Numbered from the stretch's first letter, positions 27,397 through 36,078 are shown. The stretch is DNA of 64,000 nucleotides from Lentisphaerota bacterium (GCA_021413965.1 JAIOPI010000023.1:56000-119999), one strand, 5' to 3'. The notes: generated from the letters alone by a model not told the origin. Numbers and translations: made by a program.

Positions 27397-28329
27397 TTAC
27401 GGGGTGTTGGTGACGGCGGCAGGCGCCGGGACGACCGCGTCGGCGAGCAGGCGCTTGAAATCCGAATCGGGGGCCGCCCCGAGTTCGATCGCGCGCTCGT
27501 AGTGAATTTCGGCCTCGGTTGGTTGGGGGGGCTTGGTAACCAGGAGGACCCGGGCGAGGTTGTAGTGGGCCTCGGCCGAATCCGGATCGACTTGCAGCGC
27601 CTGGCGGACAAAGCCGGCGGCGCGATCAGGCTGGCCGATGCCCAGGAAGGCGGCGCTCAAGGCCAGCAGCGTGGCCACATCGTTTGGCCGTTCCTCGTTC
27701 AGCGTTTCCAGCACAAACAGGGCATCCTCATAGTTGCCCAGCTGGCATTGAACCGTGGCGACGAGAAAGCGTGCGGTCATGTCGTCGGGTTCGAGGCGAA
27801 TAGCCTGCATGAGGACGTCGCGCGCCTCTGTCGACTTGCCCTGGCGCATCAGGTCGCGGGCCTTGGGCAGGAGGATGGCGAGGGTCGGAGCGGGGGCGGC
27901 ATTGGTGGGGGTGGCCGTGTCGAGCGGCAACCCCGGCGAGACGCCGGCAGAAGGCGGGGTGGCGGCAGTGGCGGCGGGCGGGGTTCGGGCGGGGGGCGGC
28001 GCGGTGGCGGCGGCCCGGGCGGCGAGCTTGTTTTTCAGCTTTTGCCGCTCATCGCGGCAATAGGACGAGCGGAACGACGTGACGGCGGGCTCCCAGTCGG
28101 GAAAGGCCGCCATCAGGGCATCGTACTCCTTCACGGCTTCGTCGTAGAAGAAAATGGCGGTCGTGGTGTCACCCTTGTCACGTGCTTCATCACCGGAGCG
28201 GAGGAACTGGTGGGCGACATCAAAGCGGGCGATGGTGGGCTCTGGCTTACGGGGGGCGTCGGCGGCGAACAGATGTGCGGCAGCGAGCATGGCGAGCGCG
28301 AAGATCGAGCATGTGAAGGCGCGTTGCAT
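27397..28329 (-). CDS. Exported TPR protein
   Basis: 310 aa from the ATG at 28329, which begins a signal peptide (MQRAFTCSIFALAMLAAAHLFA-ADA). The open frame extends upstream to 28590 but lacks support. After a short helical region and a Pro/Ala/Thr-rich linker (about residues 105-145) come at least four tetratricopeptide repeats (ARDLMRQGKSTEARDVLMQA; NYEDALFVLETLNEERPND; AAGFVRQALQVDPDSAEAHY). Likely a periplasmic or outer-membrane protein-interaction factor. It is divergent from the GspL/GspM-like operon. Confidence 0.8.
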   Translation of the reverse strand: MQRAFTCSIFALAMLAAAHLFAADAPRKPEPTIARFDVAHQFLRSGDEARDKGDTTTAIFFYDEAVKEYDALMAAFPDWEPAVTSFRSSYCRDERQKLKNKLAARAAATAPPPARTPPAATAATPPSAGVSPGLPLDTATPTNAAPAPTLAILLPKARDLMRQGKSTEARDVLMQAIRLEPDDMTARFLVATVQCQLGNYEDALFVLETLNEERPNDVATLLALSAAFLGIGQPDRAAGFVRQALQVDPDSAEAHYNLARVLLVTKPPQPTEAEIHYERAIELGAAPDSDFKRLLADAVVPAPAAVTNTP

Positions 28330-28414
28330 GGGGCGACTGTAGCGGCAAAGGAAACCGTGACGCAAGCGGCATTCGGCATGGCGCGCGGGGCGGGTTTTCG
28401 CTATAAGGGTGGGC

Positions 28415-28723
28415 ATGAGTCCCAGGGAAAGACGGCGTCGGCGCCATCGTATTCGATCGCGCACGACACGCAAGATCAGCTCGACCACGCTTGCCGCCGG
28501 CGGTGTGGGCCTGTTCATCGGGCTGGGGACGGTGGTGTACGCGTGGGTTTGTGGCGAGCGGCACTGGTTGTACATCGGCTTGGTGTACATCTGCGCGTCG
28601 CTGTGCGTCCTGGCCGCACGCCAGGCGCTGGTGGCGGCCTCGGAGGCCAGGCGTCGCCGCGAGAGCGAGGCGCAGGCGCAGGCTGAGGAAGCCGCGCTGC
28701 GTGCGGAGCAGCGCCAGCCGTGA
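28415..28723 (+). CDS. Small membrane protein upstream of GspL-like gene
   Basis: 102 aa from the ATG at 28415 (a GTG at 28409 is possible). A very basic N-terminus (MSPRERRRRRHRIRSRTTRK) is followed by two transmembrane helices and an Ala/Glu/Arg-rich, coiled-coil-like tail. Family unknown. Its stop overlaps the next start (GTGA), so it is translationally coupled to the secretion-type genes that follow. Confidence 0.72.
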   Translation: MSPRERRRRRHRIRSRTTRKISSTTLAAGGVGLFIGLGTVVYAWVCGERHWLYIGLVYICASLCVLAARQALVAASEARRRRESEAQAQAEEAALRAEQRQP

Positions 28724-30093
28724 ACCGCACGGGTTCAGGGATGGACTGGGGCCGGATCGGCTACGGTGCCGATCTGCAGGGCGACCGGCTGGTGCTCTGC
28801 CGGGCCGAGCGGACGCGAGCCCGCGTGACGCTGGCGGTGGTTGGCGCGGATGATGCGCGCTGGCGCGAGGAGGCGGGGCGGGGGTGTCCCGTGGCGGCGT
28901 GTGTCGGGCCGCGTGAGAGCATCACGCAGTGGATTGACGTTGGGTTCAGGGCGCGGCAGAAGGTGCTCAAGGTTCTTCCCACGGTCCTCGATATCCAGCT
29001 GCCGTTTCCCCTGGAGGAGTGTGCCTACGACTTCCTCGCGCTGCGTCATCACGGCGACGGCAAGACCCACGCGCTGGGGGTGGCCGCTCGCCTGGCGGAT
29101 ATCGAGCGGAAGCTCGCCCGGTTCGTGGCCGCGGGCGTTGATCCCACGTTGCTTGACCAGGAAGGGTTGGCGCTTTGGACGCACAGCCTGGACGAGCGGC
29201 CCGCGGGTGACGCGGGGGTGGGGCCCTCCGTTCGCGTGGTTGCCTACGATGGCGTCGATCGTGCGACGCTGGCGATCGGGGTGGGAGCGGAATTTCGATC
29301 CGCGCACGCCGTGCGACTGGAGGACGTGGCGCAAGTGTGCCGGTTCCTGCGCGCGGCGGTTGGCGACAGTGCCCGGGCGGTGACGTGGTGCTGGGCGGGG
29401 CCGGGCGCGGCGGGGCGCGGGGGCATTGAGGCGTTGGCCGAAGCCCTCGGGCCGGAGTGGACTTGTACAGTGCACGTGCATGCAGACCCCGGGACCTTCC
29501 TGGCGCGAGCGCTGGCCCGGCGGGCGGTGCAGGACGATGGGTGGCGCTGCAATTTGCGCCAAGGGCGGCTGGAGCATGCGTCGCTGGCCAGACAGCGTGG
29601 GCGCCGGACGCGGCGGGCGGCCGTTTTGGCGCTGGCGGCGGGACTGCTGCTTTGCGGGGTTAACGTGGGGGCCACGTGGCTGATGCGCAGCCGCACCGCG
29701 ACGTTCGAGCAGGTCTTTGCCGGCTATGCGCGGTCGCTGGCGGGGTCAGCCCTTGGGGCGGCTCGCGGGGAGCAGGCCTTGCTGATCTGCAAACGTCGGG
29801 TGGCTGACCACCGGCGGGCGTCGCGCCCCTACCGCGAGTATTTGAGATCCGAGGGAGGGCGCGGGCTCGAGACGCTGCTAGACGTGGCGGCGCGCCATGG
29901 GCTCATCCTGGAAGCGATGGCCGCGAAGTCCGATCGGGTCAGTGTGGGAGGTCGTGGCACAGACTGGGATAGCGCCCAGCCGCTCGTCGCACGGCTGCAA
30001 GCAAGTGGTCTGAAGGCGCGCATCGAGCGTGAGCCGGCGCTGCCAGACGCCACGGTGCCGTTTACGGTTACGGGGGAGGCTGTTCGTGAGTGA
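28720..30093 (+). CDS. GspL/PilM-N-like pilus or type II secretion assembly protein
   Basis: 457 aa. GTG at 28720 overlaps the previous stop; an ATG at 28741 is a possible internal start. The N-terminal half is an actin-like cytoplasmic domain (KVLPTVLDIQLPFPLEECAYDF resembles the GspL/PilM pattern). A transmembrane helix follows (RAAVLALAAGLLLCGVNVGATWLM, about residues 300-323), then a coiled coil and a small C-terminal ferredoxin-like domain. This is the GspL layout. It should bridge the secretion ATPase and the inner-membrane complex; the ATPase is not in this window. Confidence 0.7.
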   Translation: MNRTGSGMDWGRIGYGADLQGDRLVLCRAERTRARVTLAVVGADDARWREEAGRGCPVAACVGPRESITQWIDVGFRARQKVLKVLPTVLDIQLPFPLEECAYDFLALRHHGDGKTHALGVAARLADIERKLARFVAAGVDPTLLDQEGLALWTHSLDERPAGDAGVGPSVRVVAYDGVDRATLAIGVGAEFRSAHAVRLEDVAQVCRFLRAAVGDSARAVTWCWAGPGAAGRGGIEALAEALGPEWTCTVHVHADPGTFLARALARRAVQDDGWRCNLRQGRLEHASLARQRGRRTRRAAVLALAAGLLLCGVNVGATWLMRSRTATFEQVFAGYARSLAGSALGAARGEQALLICKRRVADHRRASRPYREYLRSEGGRGLETLLDVAARHGLILEAMAAKSDRVSVGGRGTDWDSAQPLVARLQASGLKARIEREPALPDATVPFTVTGEAVRE

Positions 30094-30583
30094 GCACAAA
30101 CGCCTGCCGATCCTGAGCCTGCTGGCATTGGCGATCTGGGTGATCGGGGTGAGCTGGAGTGCGCGGACGTGGCGCCAACTGGGCGAAGCGCAGGCGCGCT
30201 GGGGTGAGCGTCGTGCGCAGTTGGCCGTGATGCGTGGTCTTGCGGAGGAAGATGCGGCTTACGGGGCGGCCCAGGCGCAGGCGCGCGCCATGTGTTCGGG
30301 CACGGCGGATCTCCTGACGCCGATGCTGGCGCTGTGCCCGCCCGCCATGCGGGCCGATGAAAGTCGCGAGCGTGTGGAGCCGCTGGGAGACGGGTGGGCG
30401 TGGCGCGTGCGCGAACTGGTTTTCGAGGACGTTCCGATTGACGCCGCCATGGGGCTGGTGGACGACGCGGAGCGCCTTTCCACACCCTGGCGGTTGCGCG
30501 GCTGCGAGATTCGTGCGTCGGCGCATACGGCGGGCAACGGCCAGATCACGCTTGCCCTCGGCACGCTCCAGCCGGCCCCATGA
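30086..30583 (+). CDS. GspM/PilO-like inner-membrane assembly protein
   Basis: 165 aa from the GTG at 30086, with GGGGGAGG 7 bases upstream; it overlaps the GspL-like gene by 8 bases. One N-terminal transmembrane helix (LPILSLLALAIWVIGVSW), a coiled coil, and a C-terminal alpha/beta domain (VFEDVPIDAAMGLVDDAERL; GNGQITLALGTL) match the GspM/PilO organisation. Likely partner of the GspL-like protein. Confidence 0.68.
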   Translation: MSEHKRLPILSLLALAIWVIGVSWSARTWRQLGEAQARWGERRAQLAVMRGLAEEDAAYGAAQAQARAMCSGTADLLTPMLALCPPAMRADESRERVEPLGDGWAWRVRELVFEDVPIDAAMGLVDDAERLSTPWRLRGCEIRASAHTAGNGQITLALGTLQPAP

Positions 30584-30673
30584 TCATGGCGCGCCGCGCC
30601 ACTGGCGCATGCGGGTGTGCATGATTTCACGCGTACCTGCCTGCGACGCCAGCCGGAGCCGGGGGCTGAGGGG

Positions 30674-30832
30674 CTAGAAGTATTCGCGGTTGATGCGCCA
30701 TCCCAGATAGATGCCGACCATGCTGCCGATGCCGCTGAGGATGAACCCCGTGACGAATCCGATTTTCGCACCAAGCCACCAGCCCACCCAGCTGAAGATG
30801 GTCATGCCGATCAGCATGCAAAGCCTGTTCAT
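30674..30832 (-). CDS. 52-aa small membrane protein
   Basis: Start ATG at 30832. The whole protein is two Gly-rich helices (LIGMTIFSWVGWWLGAKIG and FVTGFILSGIGSMVGIYLGW) ending RINREYF. The regular GxxxG spacing suggests tight helix packing. Too short for ordinary gene finders; supported by the clean two-helix pattern and its position 37 bases after recN on the same strand. Function unknown. Confidence 0.7.
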   Translation of the reverse strand: MNRLCMLIGMTIFSWVGWWLGAKIGFVTGFILSGIGSMVGIYLGWRINREYF

Positions 30833-30869
30833 GATTCGGGGGCTCAGCGGAAGGTGGACGTGGTGCGTA

Positions 30870-32531
30870 TCAGGTTCGGGCGAGGAGTTCGCGGGCGTGG
30901 CGGAGGGTGACGCTGGTGAGATCCTTACCCCCGAGCATGCGGGCGATTTCCTCTTCGCGCTCCTTGCCATCGACGAGAGCGATCTCGGTATAGGTGCGCC
31001 CCTTGCTGACGCGCTTGGCCACGGCCAGATGCGTTCGGCCATGGACGGCGACCTGCGGCAAATGGGTGATGCACAGAACCTGATGGCGTTGGGCGATGGC
31101 GGCAAGTTTCTCGCCGATGGCGACCCCCATTTCGCCGCCCACATTGGCATCGACCTCATCGAAGACGAGCACCGGGACGCGGTCATGCTTGGCCAGCACG
31201 GCCTTGGTGGCCAGCATGACGCGGGATATTTCGCCGCTGGATGCGATCAACCGGAGGGGGCGCATGGGTTCGCCCACGTTGGGAGCAAAGCCGAAGTCGA
31301 CCTCGTCCATTCCGCTGGGGCGTGGATCGACGGCGGTTAACTCGGCGCGAAACTCCCCGTGCGGGAAGCCGAGTTCCTTCAGGTTCAGAGAGACGGCGCG
31401 GCCGAGTTCCTGGCCGGCCTTCTGGCGCTGTTTGCGCAGTTCCTGGCCGGCCTGCTGGAGGCGGGCTTCGGCGGCCTTCCACTCCTTGTCGAGGGCGGCC
31501 AGCCTTTCGGTGCGCGATGACAGATCGAGGAGGCGCGTGCGGGCCTCGGCCAGCGCTTGCAGGATCTCCGGCACGGTGGCGCCGTACTTGCGCTTGAGTT
31601 TGTGGAGCAGGGCCATGCGCTCTTCAACCCATTCGAGGCGCTCGGGATCGACTTCCACGGCTTGCAGGCGTCGCTGCAGGGACGTGGAGAGGGCCTGCAG
31701 GCCGGCGGTGAGCGTGTCGAGTTCAGCCTTCCAGGCAGCGGCTTCCGCCGTCAGGCGGGCCATGGCTTCGAGCTGGCGGTGCGCATCCACCACGCGATTA
31801 AAGGCGCAGCCTTCGTCCTCGGTCAGCGCGGCGGTGATGGCTTGGCCGAGCGCCAGTATTTCCTGGGCGTTGGCCAGCAGGGCGTGTTCGGCGAGCAGCG
31901 CCTCTTCGGTTTGCCCTTCGAGTTCGGCGGCCTCAATTTCCCGCACCTGGTAGGTCAGCAGATCGATCTGCTGGGCGACGGTGCGGTCATCGCCCTCCAG
32001 CTCATGCCGCTTGCGCTGGATGTCCAGCACGGCCGCGTAGGCTTCGTCGTAGGCGGCACGCGGTGCGGTGACGCGGCCGAAGGCGTCGAGGATAGCCAGC
32101 TGGAAGTCCTGGTTCAGGAGGGACTGGTGCTCGTGGGGGCCGTGGAGGTCGACGAGGAGGTCGCCGATGCGTTTGAGGGCATGGAGGGTGGTGGCACTGT
32201 CGTTGACCAGGCACTTGCCGGTCCCGGCGGCGGTGAGGGTGCGGCGGATGATCAGGCGGCCATCCTCGCAGGGGGGGATGCCGAGTTCATCCAGCAGGGC
32301 GGTGAGGGTGTCTGCGTCCTTGAGGGAAAAGGTGGCGGCGACGGAGCCCTGGTCCGCCCCGGCACGAATCTGGGAGCGGTCGGCCCGCATCCCGAGGAGC
32401 AGGCCAAGGGCACCGACGAGCACGGATTTTCCGGCACCGGTCTCGCCGGTGATGACGTTGAGACCCGGTCCGAAATCGACTTCGAGGGCTTCCACGATGG
32501 CGAAATTGCGGATGTGCAGGGTCTGCAGCAT
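30870..32531 (-). CDS. recN: DNA repair protein RecN
   Basis: 553 aa from the ATG at 32531 (an ATG at 32543 is possible). SMC-like ATPase: Walker A GETGAGKS (residues 29-36), a long central coiled coil, the signature IASSGEISRVMLATKA, and Walker B VPVLVFDEVDANVGGEMG, with ITHLPQVA near the end. Acts in recombinational repair of double-strand breaks. A promoter-like pair ends only 8 bases before the start codon. Confidence 0.95.
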   Translation of the reverse strand: MLQTLHIRNFAIVEALEVDFGPGLNVITGETGAGKSVLVGALGLLLGMRADRSQIRAGADQGSVAATFSLKDADTLTALLDELGIPPCEDGRLIIRRTLTAAGTGKCLVNDSATTLHALKRIGDLLVDLHGPHEHQSLLNQDFQLAILDAFGRVTAPRAAYDEAYAAVLDIQRKRHELEGDDRTVAQQIDLLTYQVREIEAAELEGQTEEALLAEHALLANAQEILALGQAITAALTEDEGCAFNRVVDAHRQLEAMARLTAEAAAWKAELDTLTAGLQALSTSLQRRLQAVEVDPERLEWVEERMALLHKLKRKYGATVPEILQALAEARTRLLDLSSRTERLAALDKEWKAAEARLQQAGQELRKQRQKAGQELGRAVSLNLKELGFPHGEFRAELTAVDPRPSGMDEVDFGFAPNVGEPMRPLRLIASSGEISRVMLATKAVLAKHDRVPVLVFDEVDANVGGEMGVAIGEKLAAIAQRHQVLCITHLPQVAVHGRTHLAVAKRVSKGRTYTEIALVDGKEREEEIARMLGGKDLTSVTLRHARELLART

Positions 32532-32538
32532 GGGGGGC

Positions 32539-32567
32539 AGCATACGCAGTGCCCGGCAAAACTGCAA
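32539..32567 (-). promoter_or_regulatory. Putative recN promoter
   Basis: On the minus strand TTGCAG (32567-32562), a 17-base spacer, and TATGCT (32544-32539). The expected transcription start falls at about 32532, next to the ATG at 32531, so the mRNA would have almost no leader. Confidence 0.45.
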
Positions 32568-32594
32568 GGTGTGGACGCATGGGGAAATGGCCGC

Positions 32595-32624
32595 TTGCAG
32601 GGGGGTGGGGCAATGGGATAGATT
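32595..32624 (+). promoter_or_regulatory. Putative tRNA promoter
   Basis: TTGCAG (32595-32600), an 18-base spacer, and TAGATT (32619-32624), about 67 bases upstream of the tRNA gene. It shares its -10 hexamer with the promoter at 13278-13306. Confidence 0.4.
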
Positions 32625-32691
32625 TCTGCCCTCGTTTGCGCCTGGAGCTTGGCGATCCTGACGCCGCTTCGCGCAGACCGATCTTTCCGTT

Positions 32692-32767
32692 GGCGGCGTA
32701 GCTCAGTTGGTAGAGCAGAGGACTCATAAGCCTAAGGTCGTGGGTTCGATTCCCACCGCCGCCACCA
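32692..32767 (+). tRNA. tRNA with CAU anticodon (tRNA-Met or Ile2)
   Basis: Full cloverleaf: acceptor stem GGCGGCG pairs with CGCCGCC, a D-arm GCTCAGTTGGTAGAGC, an anticodon loop with CAT, and a T-arm GTGGGTTCGATTCCCAC. The 3' CCA is encoded (32765-32767). The first acceptor base pairs (G1-C72), so it is not a typical initiator tRNA. A CAU anticodon fits elongator Met or lysidine-modified Ile2; I cannot separate these with certainty. Confidence 0.97.
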
Positions 32768-32993
32768 CTTGACGCGTTCGCGTCGCTCCCATGCGGGTGA
32801 CAGGTCCTGGGGGCAAGCTTGGCGGCGTTGTCGCTGCCACGAGGCGTGCCGCCTTACGAATTCTTCATGCAGGGTGAGTTCATCATGGCTGAGCGCTTGA
32901 GTAGACTTTGCGCCAGTTCATCCGGTTTGGGCGGTCGCACCTTGGGCGCCAAACGGCGGAAACGCCCGGCCGGGAGGAGCGGAAAGGGCCACG

Positions 32994-34457
32994 ATGCCAT
33001 TGTGCTGCGCCGAGGGGGTCTATCGGACGTGCCGGAACCGACTGGCGGCACCGCTTATCCTGACGGCGGTGCTGTACCTGGCACCGATGAGGCGGGGGCG
33101 GGCCGAGGAGCGCCTCGACCTTAAAACGCTTTACTACCAGGAGACCGACAACCGGATCCAGGTCATCGCCCCGAGCGCGCAGCTGGAAAAGGAGCTGTCT
33201 GAGACGCTCACCATTCGCATCGACGGCGTCTACAATGCGATATCCGGCGCGACGCCGACGGGGGCGCCGCCACCGCATGGGAATACGGCCACGGCCACCG
33301 AGACCGTGGTGGTCCCGGCGCCTGATTTCTCCGATCGCCGGGACGACGACGAGCGGGATGGCGACGGGGAGTCCGAGGAGGAAGGCGTCAACCGGCTGCT
33401 GGACCGACTGGGCGGGGACCGGTCGCGTGAGGATCGCTTGACGCAACGGCTTGGCCGTGTGCGCGGGGCGACGCTGCCGCGGTACTTTGCCCGCGCCGGG
33501 GCGACGCCGAAGCCGGCGCCGGCACCCTCGCCGAGTCCGTCTCCCAGCCCCACGCCGGCGGCGGCCAGTCCGTCCGGCACGGGGACGCCCATCACGCGGA
33601 CGACGACGCCCACGACACCCGGCGTGGAAGTGCCGAAGCAGGACATCGAAGACACGCGAGTCGGGACCAACGTGGAACTCATCAAGCGCCTGGGGCGGCA
33701 CACGCCGTCGGGCATGGTGTCCTTCAGCAGCGAGAGCGACTACGTGTCGTGGGGGCTGGCGCTGCGTGACGCCATCGACTTCAACCAGAAGAACACGACG
33801 CTGCTGGTCGGCGGGGCGGGCAACTTCGACACGGTGGAGGGCGCCTTCCTGACGGGGTCGGAGAAGAAGAAGACGTATGACGTGCTCCTCGGGGTAACGC
33901 AGTTGATCGATCCCAAGACGTTCGTGACGGCAAACCTGGGGCTGGGATACGCGAGCGGGTACCTGAACGATCCCTACAAGGTGGCGGAGGTGAACGGCGT
34001 GCTGGTGCCGGAGAAGCGCCCGGACAGCAAGGACAAGCAGATGGTGTACCTGGCGCTCAACCACTTTGTGGACAGCCTGCAGGGGAGTGCGGAAGGCTCT
34101 TACCGCTACTACCAGGACAGCTTCGGCATTTCCGGCCACACGCTGGGCGTGGCGTGGTATCAGAAGCTCGGCGCCCATGTCGTTCTGCGGCCGGCGGTGA
34201 GGTACTATATGCAGTCCGCGGCGGACTTTTACGGCGTGTGGTTTACGGGCGATCCGGCGTACTACTCGTCGGACTACCGGGTATCGGAGTTCGACTCGGT
34301 CAACTATGGGCTCAAGGCGATTTGGAGTCCGAACGATCGCCTGTCCTTCGATGCGGCGTATGAGCGGTACGACCAGCAGGGGCAGGATGGGGTGACGGTG
34401 CAGGATGCCTACACCACCGCGAACTACATCATCGTCGGGATGCGGATATGGCTGTGA
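32994..34457 (+). CDS. DUF3570 predicted outer-membrane protein
   Basis: 487 aa. An N-terminal basic and hydrophobic segment (RLAAPLILTAVLYLAP) ending near RAEE acts as signal peptide. A beta strand region then contains NAISGATPTGA (residues 81-91), resembling the DxxSGAT site where ApbE attaches FMN, with Asn in place of Asp. An acidic linker and a Pro/Ser/Thr-rich linker (about 140-215) follow. The rest is beta-barrel-like with alternating aromatic strands, ending IIVGMRIWL, an outer-membrane-type terminal strand. First gene of an operon with apbE, a thioredoxin and DUF4266. Confidence 0.85.
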   Translation: MPLCCAEGVYRTCRNRLAAPLILTAVLYLAPMRRGRAEERLDLKTLYYQETDNRIQVIAPSAQLEKELSETLTIRIDGVYNAISGATPTGAPPPHGNTATATETVVVPAPDFSDRRDDDERDGDGESEEEGVNRLLDRLGGDRSREDRLTQRLGRVRGATLPRYFARAGATPKPAPAPSPSPSPSPTPAAASPSGTGTPITRTTTPTTPGVEVPKQDIEDTRVGTNVELIKRLGRHTPSGMVSFSSESDYVSWGLALRDAIDFNQKNTTLLVGGAGNFDTVEGAFLTGSEKKKTYDVLLGVTQLIDPKTFVTANLGLGYASGYLNDPYKVAEVNGVLVPEKRPDSKDKQMVYLALNHFVDSLQGSAEGSYRYYQDSFGISGHTLGVAWYQKLGAHVVLRPAVRYYMQSAADFYGVWFTGDPAYYSSDYRVSEFDSVNYGLKAIWSPNDRLSFDAAYERYDQQGQDGVTVQDAYTTANYIIVGMRIWL

Positions 34458-35452
34458 CGGAACAGGCGCTGTATGAGCGGATGCGGTCGTCGCCGCTGCA
34501 GGAGCAGGACGGCTACCACCTGATGCCGTTCGATGCGATGGGGACCGCGAACCGCCTGATGTTTTCGGCGGCGAGTCCGGCGCGTGCGGAGCTGTTTCGC
34601 ACGGAGGCGCTGCGCTGGCTGGCGCGGTTTGAGATGCGGTATTCGACGTTCATCGCGGACAGTCTGATCAGCCGAATCAACCGCGAGGCGGCGCTCGACT
34701 GGGTGCCCATCGATCCCGAGACGGCGCAGCTGTTCGCGTTGTGCGACTGGTTCCACTGGAAGACGCAGGGGGTGCTGGACCCCACGGTGCGGCCGCTGCT
34801 GGAACTGTGGGACTACCATGTGCCGCATACGGCCTTGCCCCACCCGGCGGCGCTCGAGGCCGCGCGACAGCGGGTGGGATGGAAGCGGGTGGAGCGGCGT
34901 GAGGACGCCGTTCGCTTTCCGCAGGAGGGCATGCAGCTTGACCTCGGCGGGATCGGGAAGGAGTTTGCGGTGGACCGGGTGATGAAGCTGGCGGATCAGC
35001 ACAACATCACGAACATCCTGGTCGATCTGGGGCATGACATCCGGGTGTCAGGGAGCCCGCCCGAGGGCGGCGCCTGGCGCATCGGGCTGGAGCATCCGAG
35101 GGCGCCGGGGCGCAGCTGGGGCGGGGTGACGATTGCGGATGAAGCGATGTGCGGGTCCGGCAATTACCTGCGCTACTTCGAACTGGGGGGGCAGCAGTAT
35201 GGCCACATCATCGATCCGCGCAGCGGCCGCCCGACGAACAACGGGTGCCGCGTGGCCTGGGTGCTGGCGCCGACGGCCGTGGAGGCGGGAGCGCTAGCGA
35301 CGGCCGCGCTGATCCTGGGGGTTGATGAGGGCATGCGGCTGATCGATCAAACGTACCAGGCGGCCGGGTGCATCTGGTGCGAGGATCAGCTCTACCAAAC
35401 AAGGAGGTTTGCACGCCATGTATTGCAAGACGAAGCAGTGCGGGTGTCGTGA
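34448..35452 (+). CDS. apbE: FAD:protein FMN transferase (ApbE)
   Basis: 334 aa; start overlaps the DUF3570 stop by 10 bases. ApbE motifs are FDAMGTANRLMF, MQLDLGGIGKEFAVDRV, MCGSGNYLRYFELGG and YGHIIDPRSGRPTNNG. The enzyme moves FMN from FAD onto Ser/Thr of exported redox proteins. No signal peptide or lipobox is visible, which is odd for an enzyme that normally works outside the cytoplasm. Its probable substrate is the DUF3570 protein encoded just upstream (inference). Confidence 0.92.
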   Translation: MAVTEQALYERMRSSPLQEQDGYHLMPFDAMGTANRLMFSAASPARAELFRTEALRWLARFEMRYSTFIADSLISRINREAALDWVPIDPETAQLFALCDWFHWKTQGVLDPTVRPLLELWDYHVPHTALPHPAALEAARQRVGWKRVERREDAVRFPQEGMQLDLGGIGKEFAVDRVMKLADQHNITNILVDLGHDIRVSGSPPEGGAWRIGLEHPRAPGRSWGGVTIADEAMCGSGNYLRYFELGGQQYGHIIDPRSGRPTNNGCRVAWVLAPTAVEAGALATAALILGVDEGMRLIDQTYQAAGCIWCEDQLYQTRRFARHVLQDEAVRVS

Positions 35453-35996
35453 GCGCGGGACGGTGAGCGGGCGGCGGAGTGGGCGTCCGTGTGCGGGGGG
35501 GCTCTCGCCCCTGCGCGCCGTCCTGCTGGGGGTTCTGCTGTGGGTGTCCACGGGCGGGGCGGGGCGGGCTGAGTGGGCAACGGGGACGCGCCTGCCGGAG
35601 TTGCAGGGGGCCGGACTCGCGGGCTCGCTGCCGGCGCTCAAAGGCAAGGTGGTGCTGGTGGATTTCTGGGCTTCGTGGTGCGCGCCATGCAAGAAGTCGT
35701 TTCCGGAATTGGACCAGCTCAGCCGGGACTACGCATCGCGCGGCCTGGTGGTGCTGGCGATCAGCGTGGATGAGTCGGCGGAGGCGATGGCGGCGTTTCT
35801 GGACAAGCACCCGGTGTCCTTTGCCGTGGTGCGGGACGCGCAGCAGAAAATCGTCGGGGCCGCGGGCGTGGAATCGATGCCGTCGAGTTTCATCGTGGAC
35901 CGGGCGGGGACCATCCGGTTCGTGCACAGCGGGTTTCATGGGGCGGACACCGTGGCGCGGTACCGGCAGGAGATCGACGCCTTGCTGGCGCCGTAG
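35418..35996 (+). CDS. TlpA-like thioredoxin
   Basis: 192 aa from the ATG at 35418, with AAGGAGG at 35401-35407. A hydrophobic segment (RAVLLGVLLWVSTGGAG) suggests export or anchoring; the cytoplasmic lead carries four Cys. The thioredoxin domain has VDFWASWCAPCKKSFPE (active Cys 88 and 91) and the cis-Pro in ESMPSSFIVD. Start overlaps apbE. Likely a periplasmic disulfide reductase for the redox operon. Confidence 0.88.
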   Translation: MYCKTKQCGCRERGTVSGRRSGRPCAGGLSPLRAVLLGVLLWVSTGGAGRAEWATGTRLPELQGAGLAGSLPALKGKVVLVDFWASWCAPCKKSFPELDQLSRDYASRGLVVLAISVDESAEAMAAFLDKHPVSFAVVRDAQQKIVGAAGVESMPSSFIVDRAGTIRFVHSGFHGADTVARYRQEIDALLAP

Positions 35997-36078
35997 GGTG
36001 TGCGGTGGGCGAAGTGGTATGCGTTTCATTCATGTCGGCACCGCTCGCCGCGGCGGGCGATGACGGTCAGGGGGTCGC

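Noticed and set aside
32768..32993. Possible gene between the tRNA and the DUF3570 gene
   Set aside because: Short frames only, without ribosome site or family signal; nothing else seen there.
33500..33620. Pro/Ser/Thr repeat as a possible tandem DNA repeat
   Set aside because: It is a low-complexity linker in the DUF3570 protein; no regular DNA unit.
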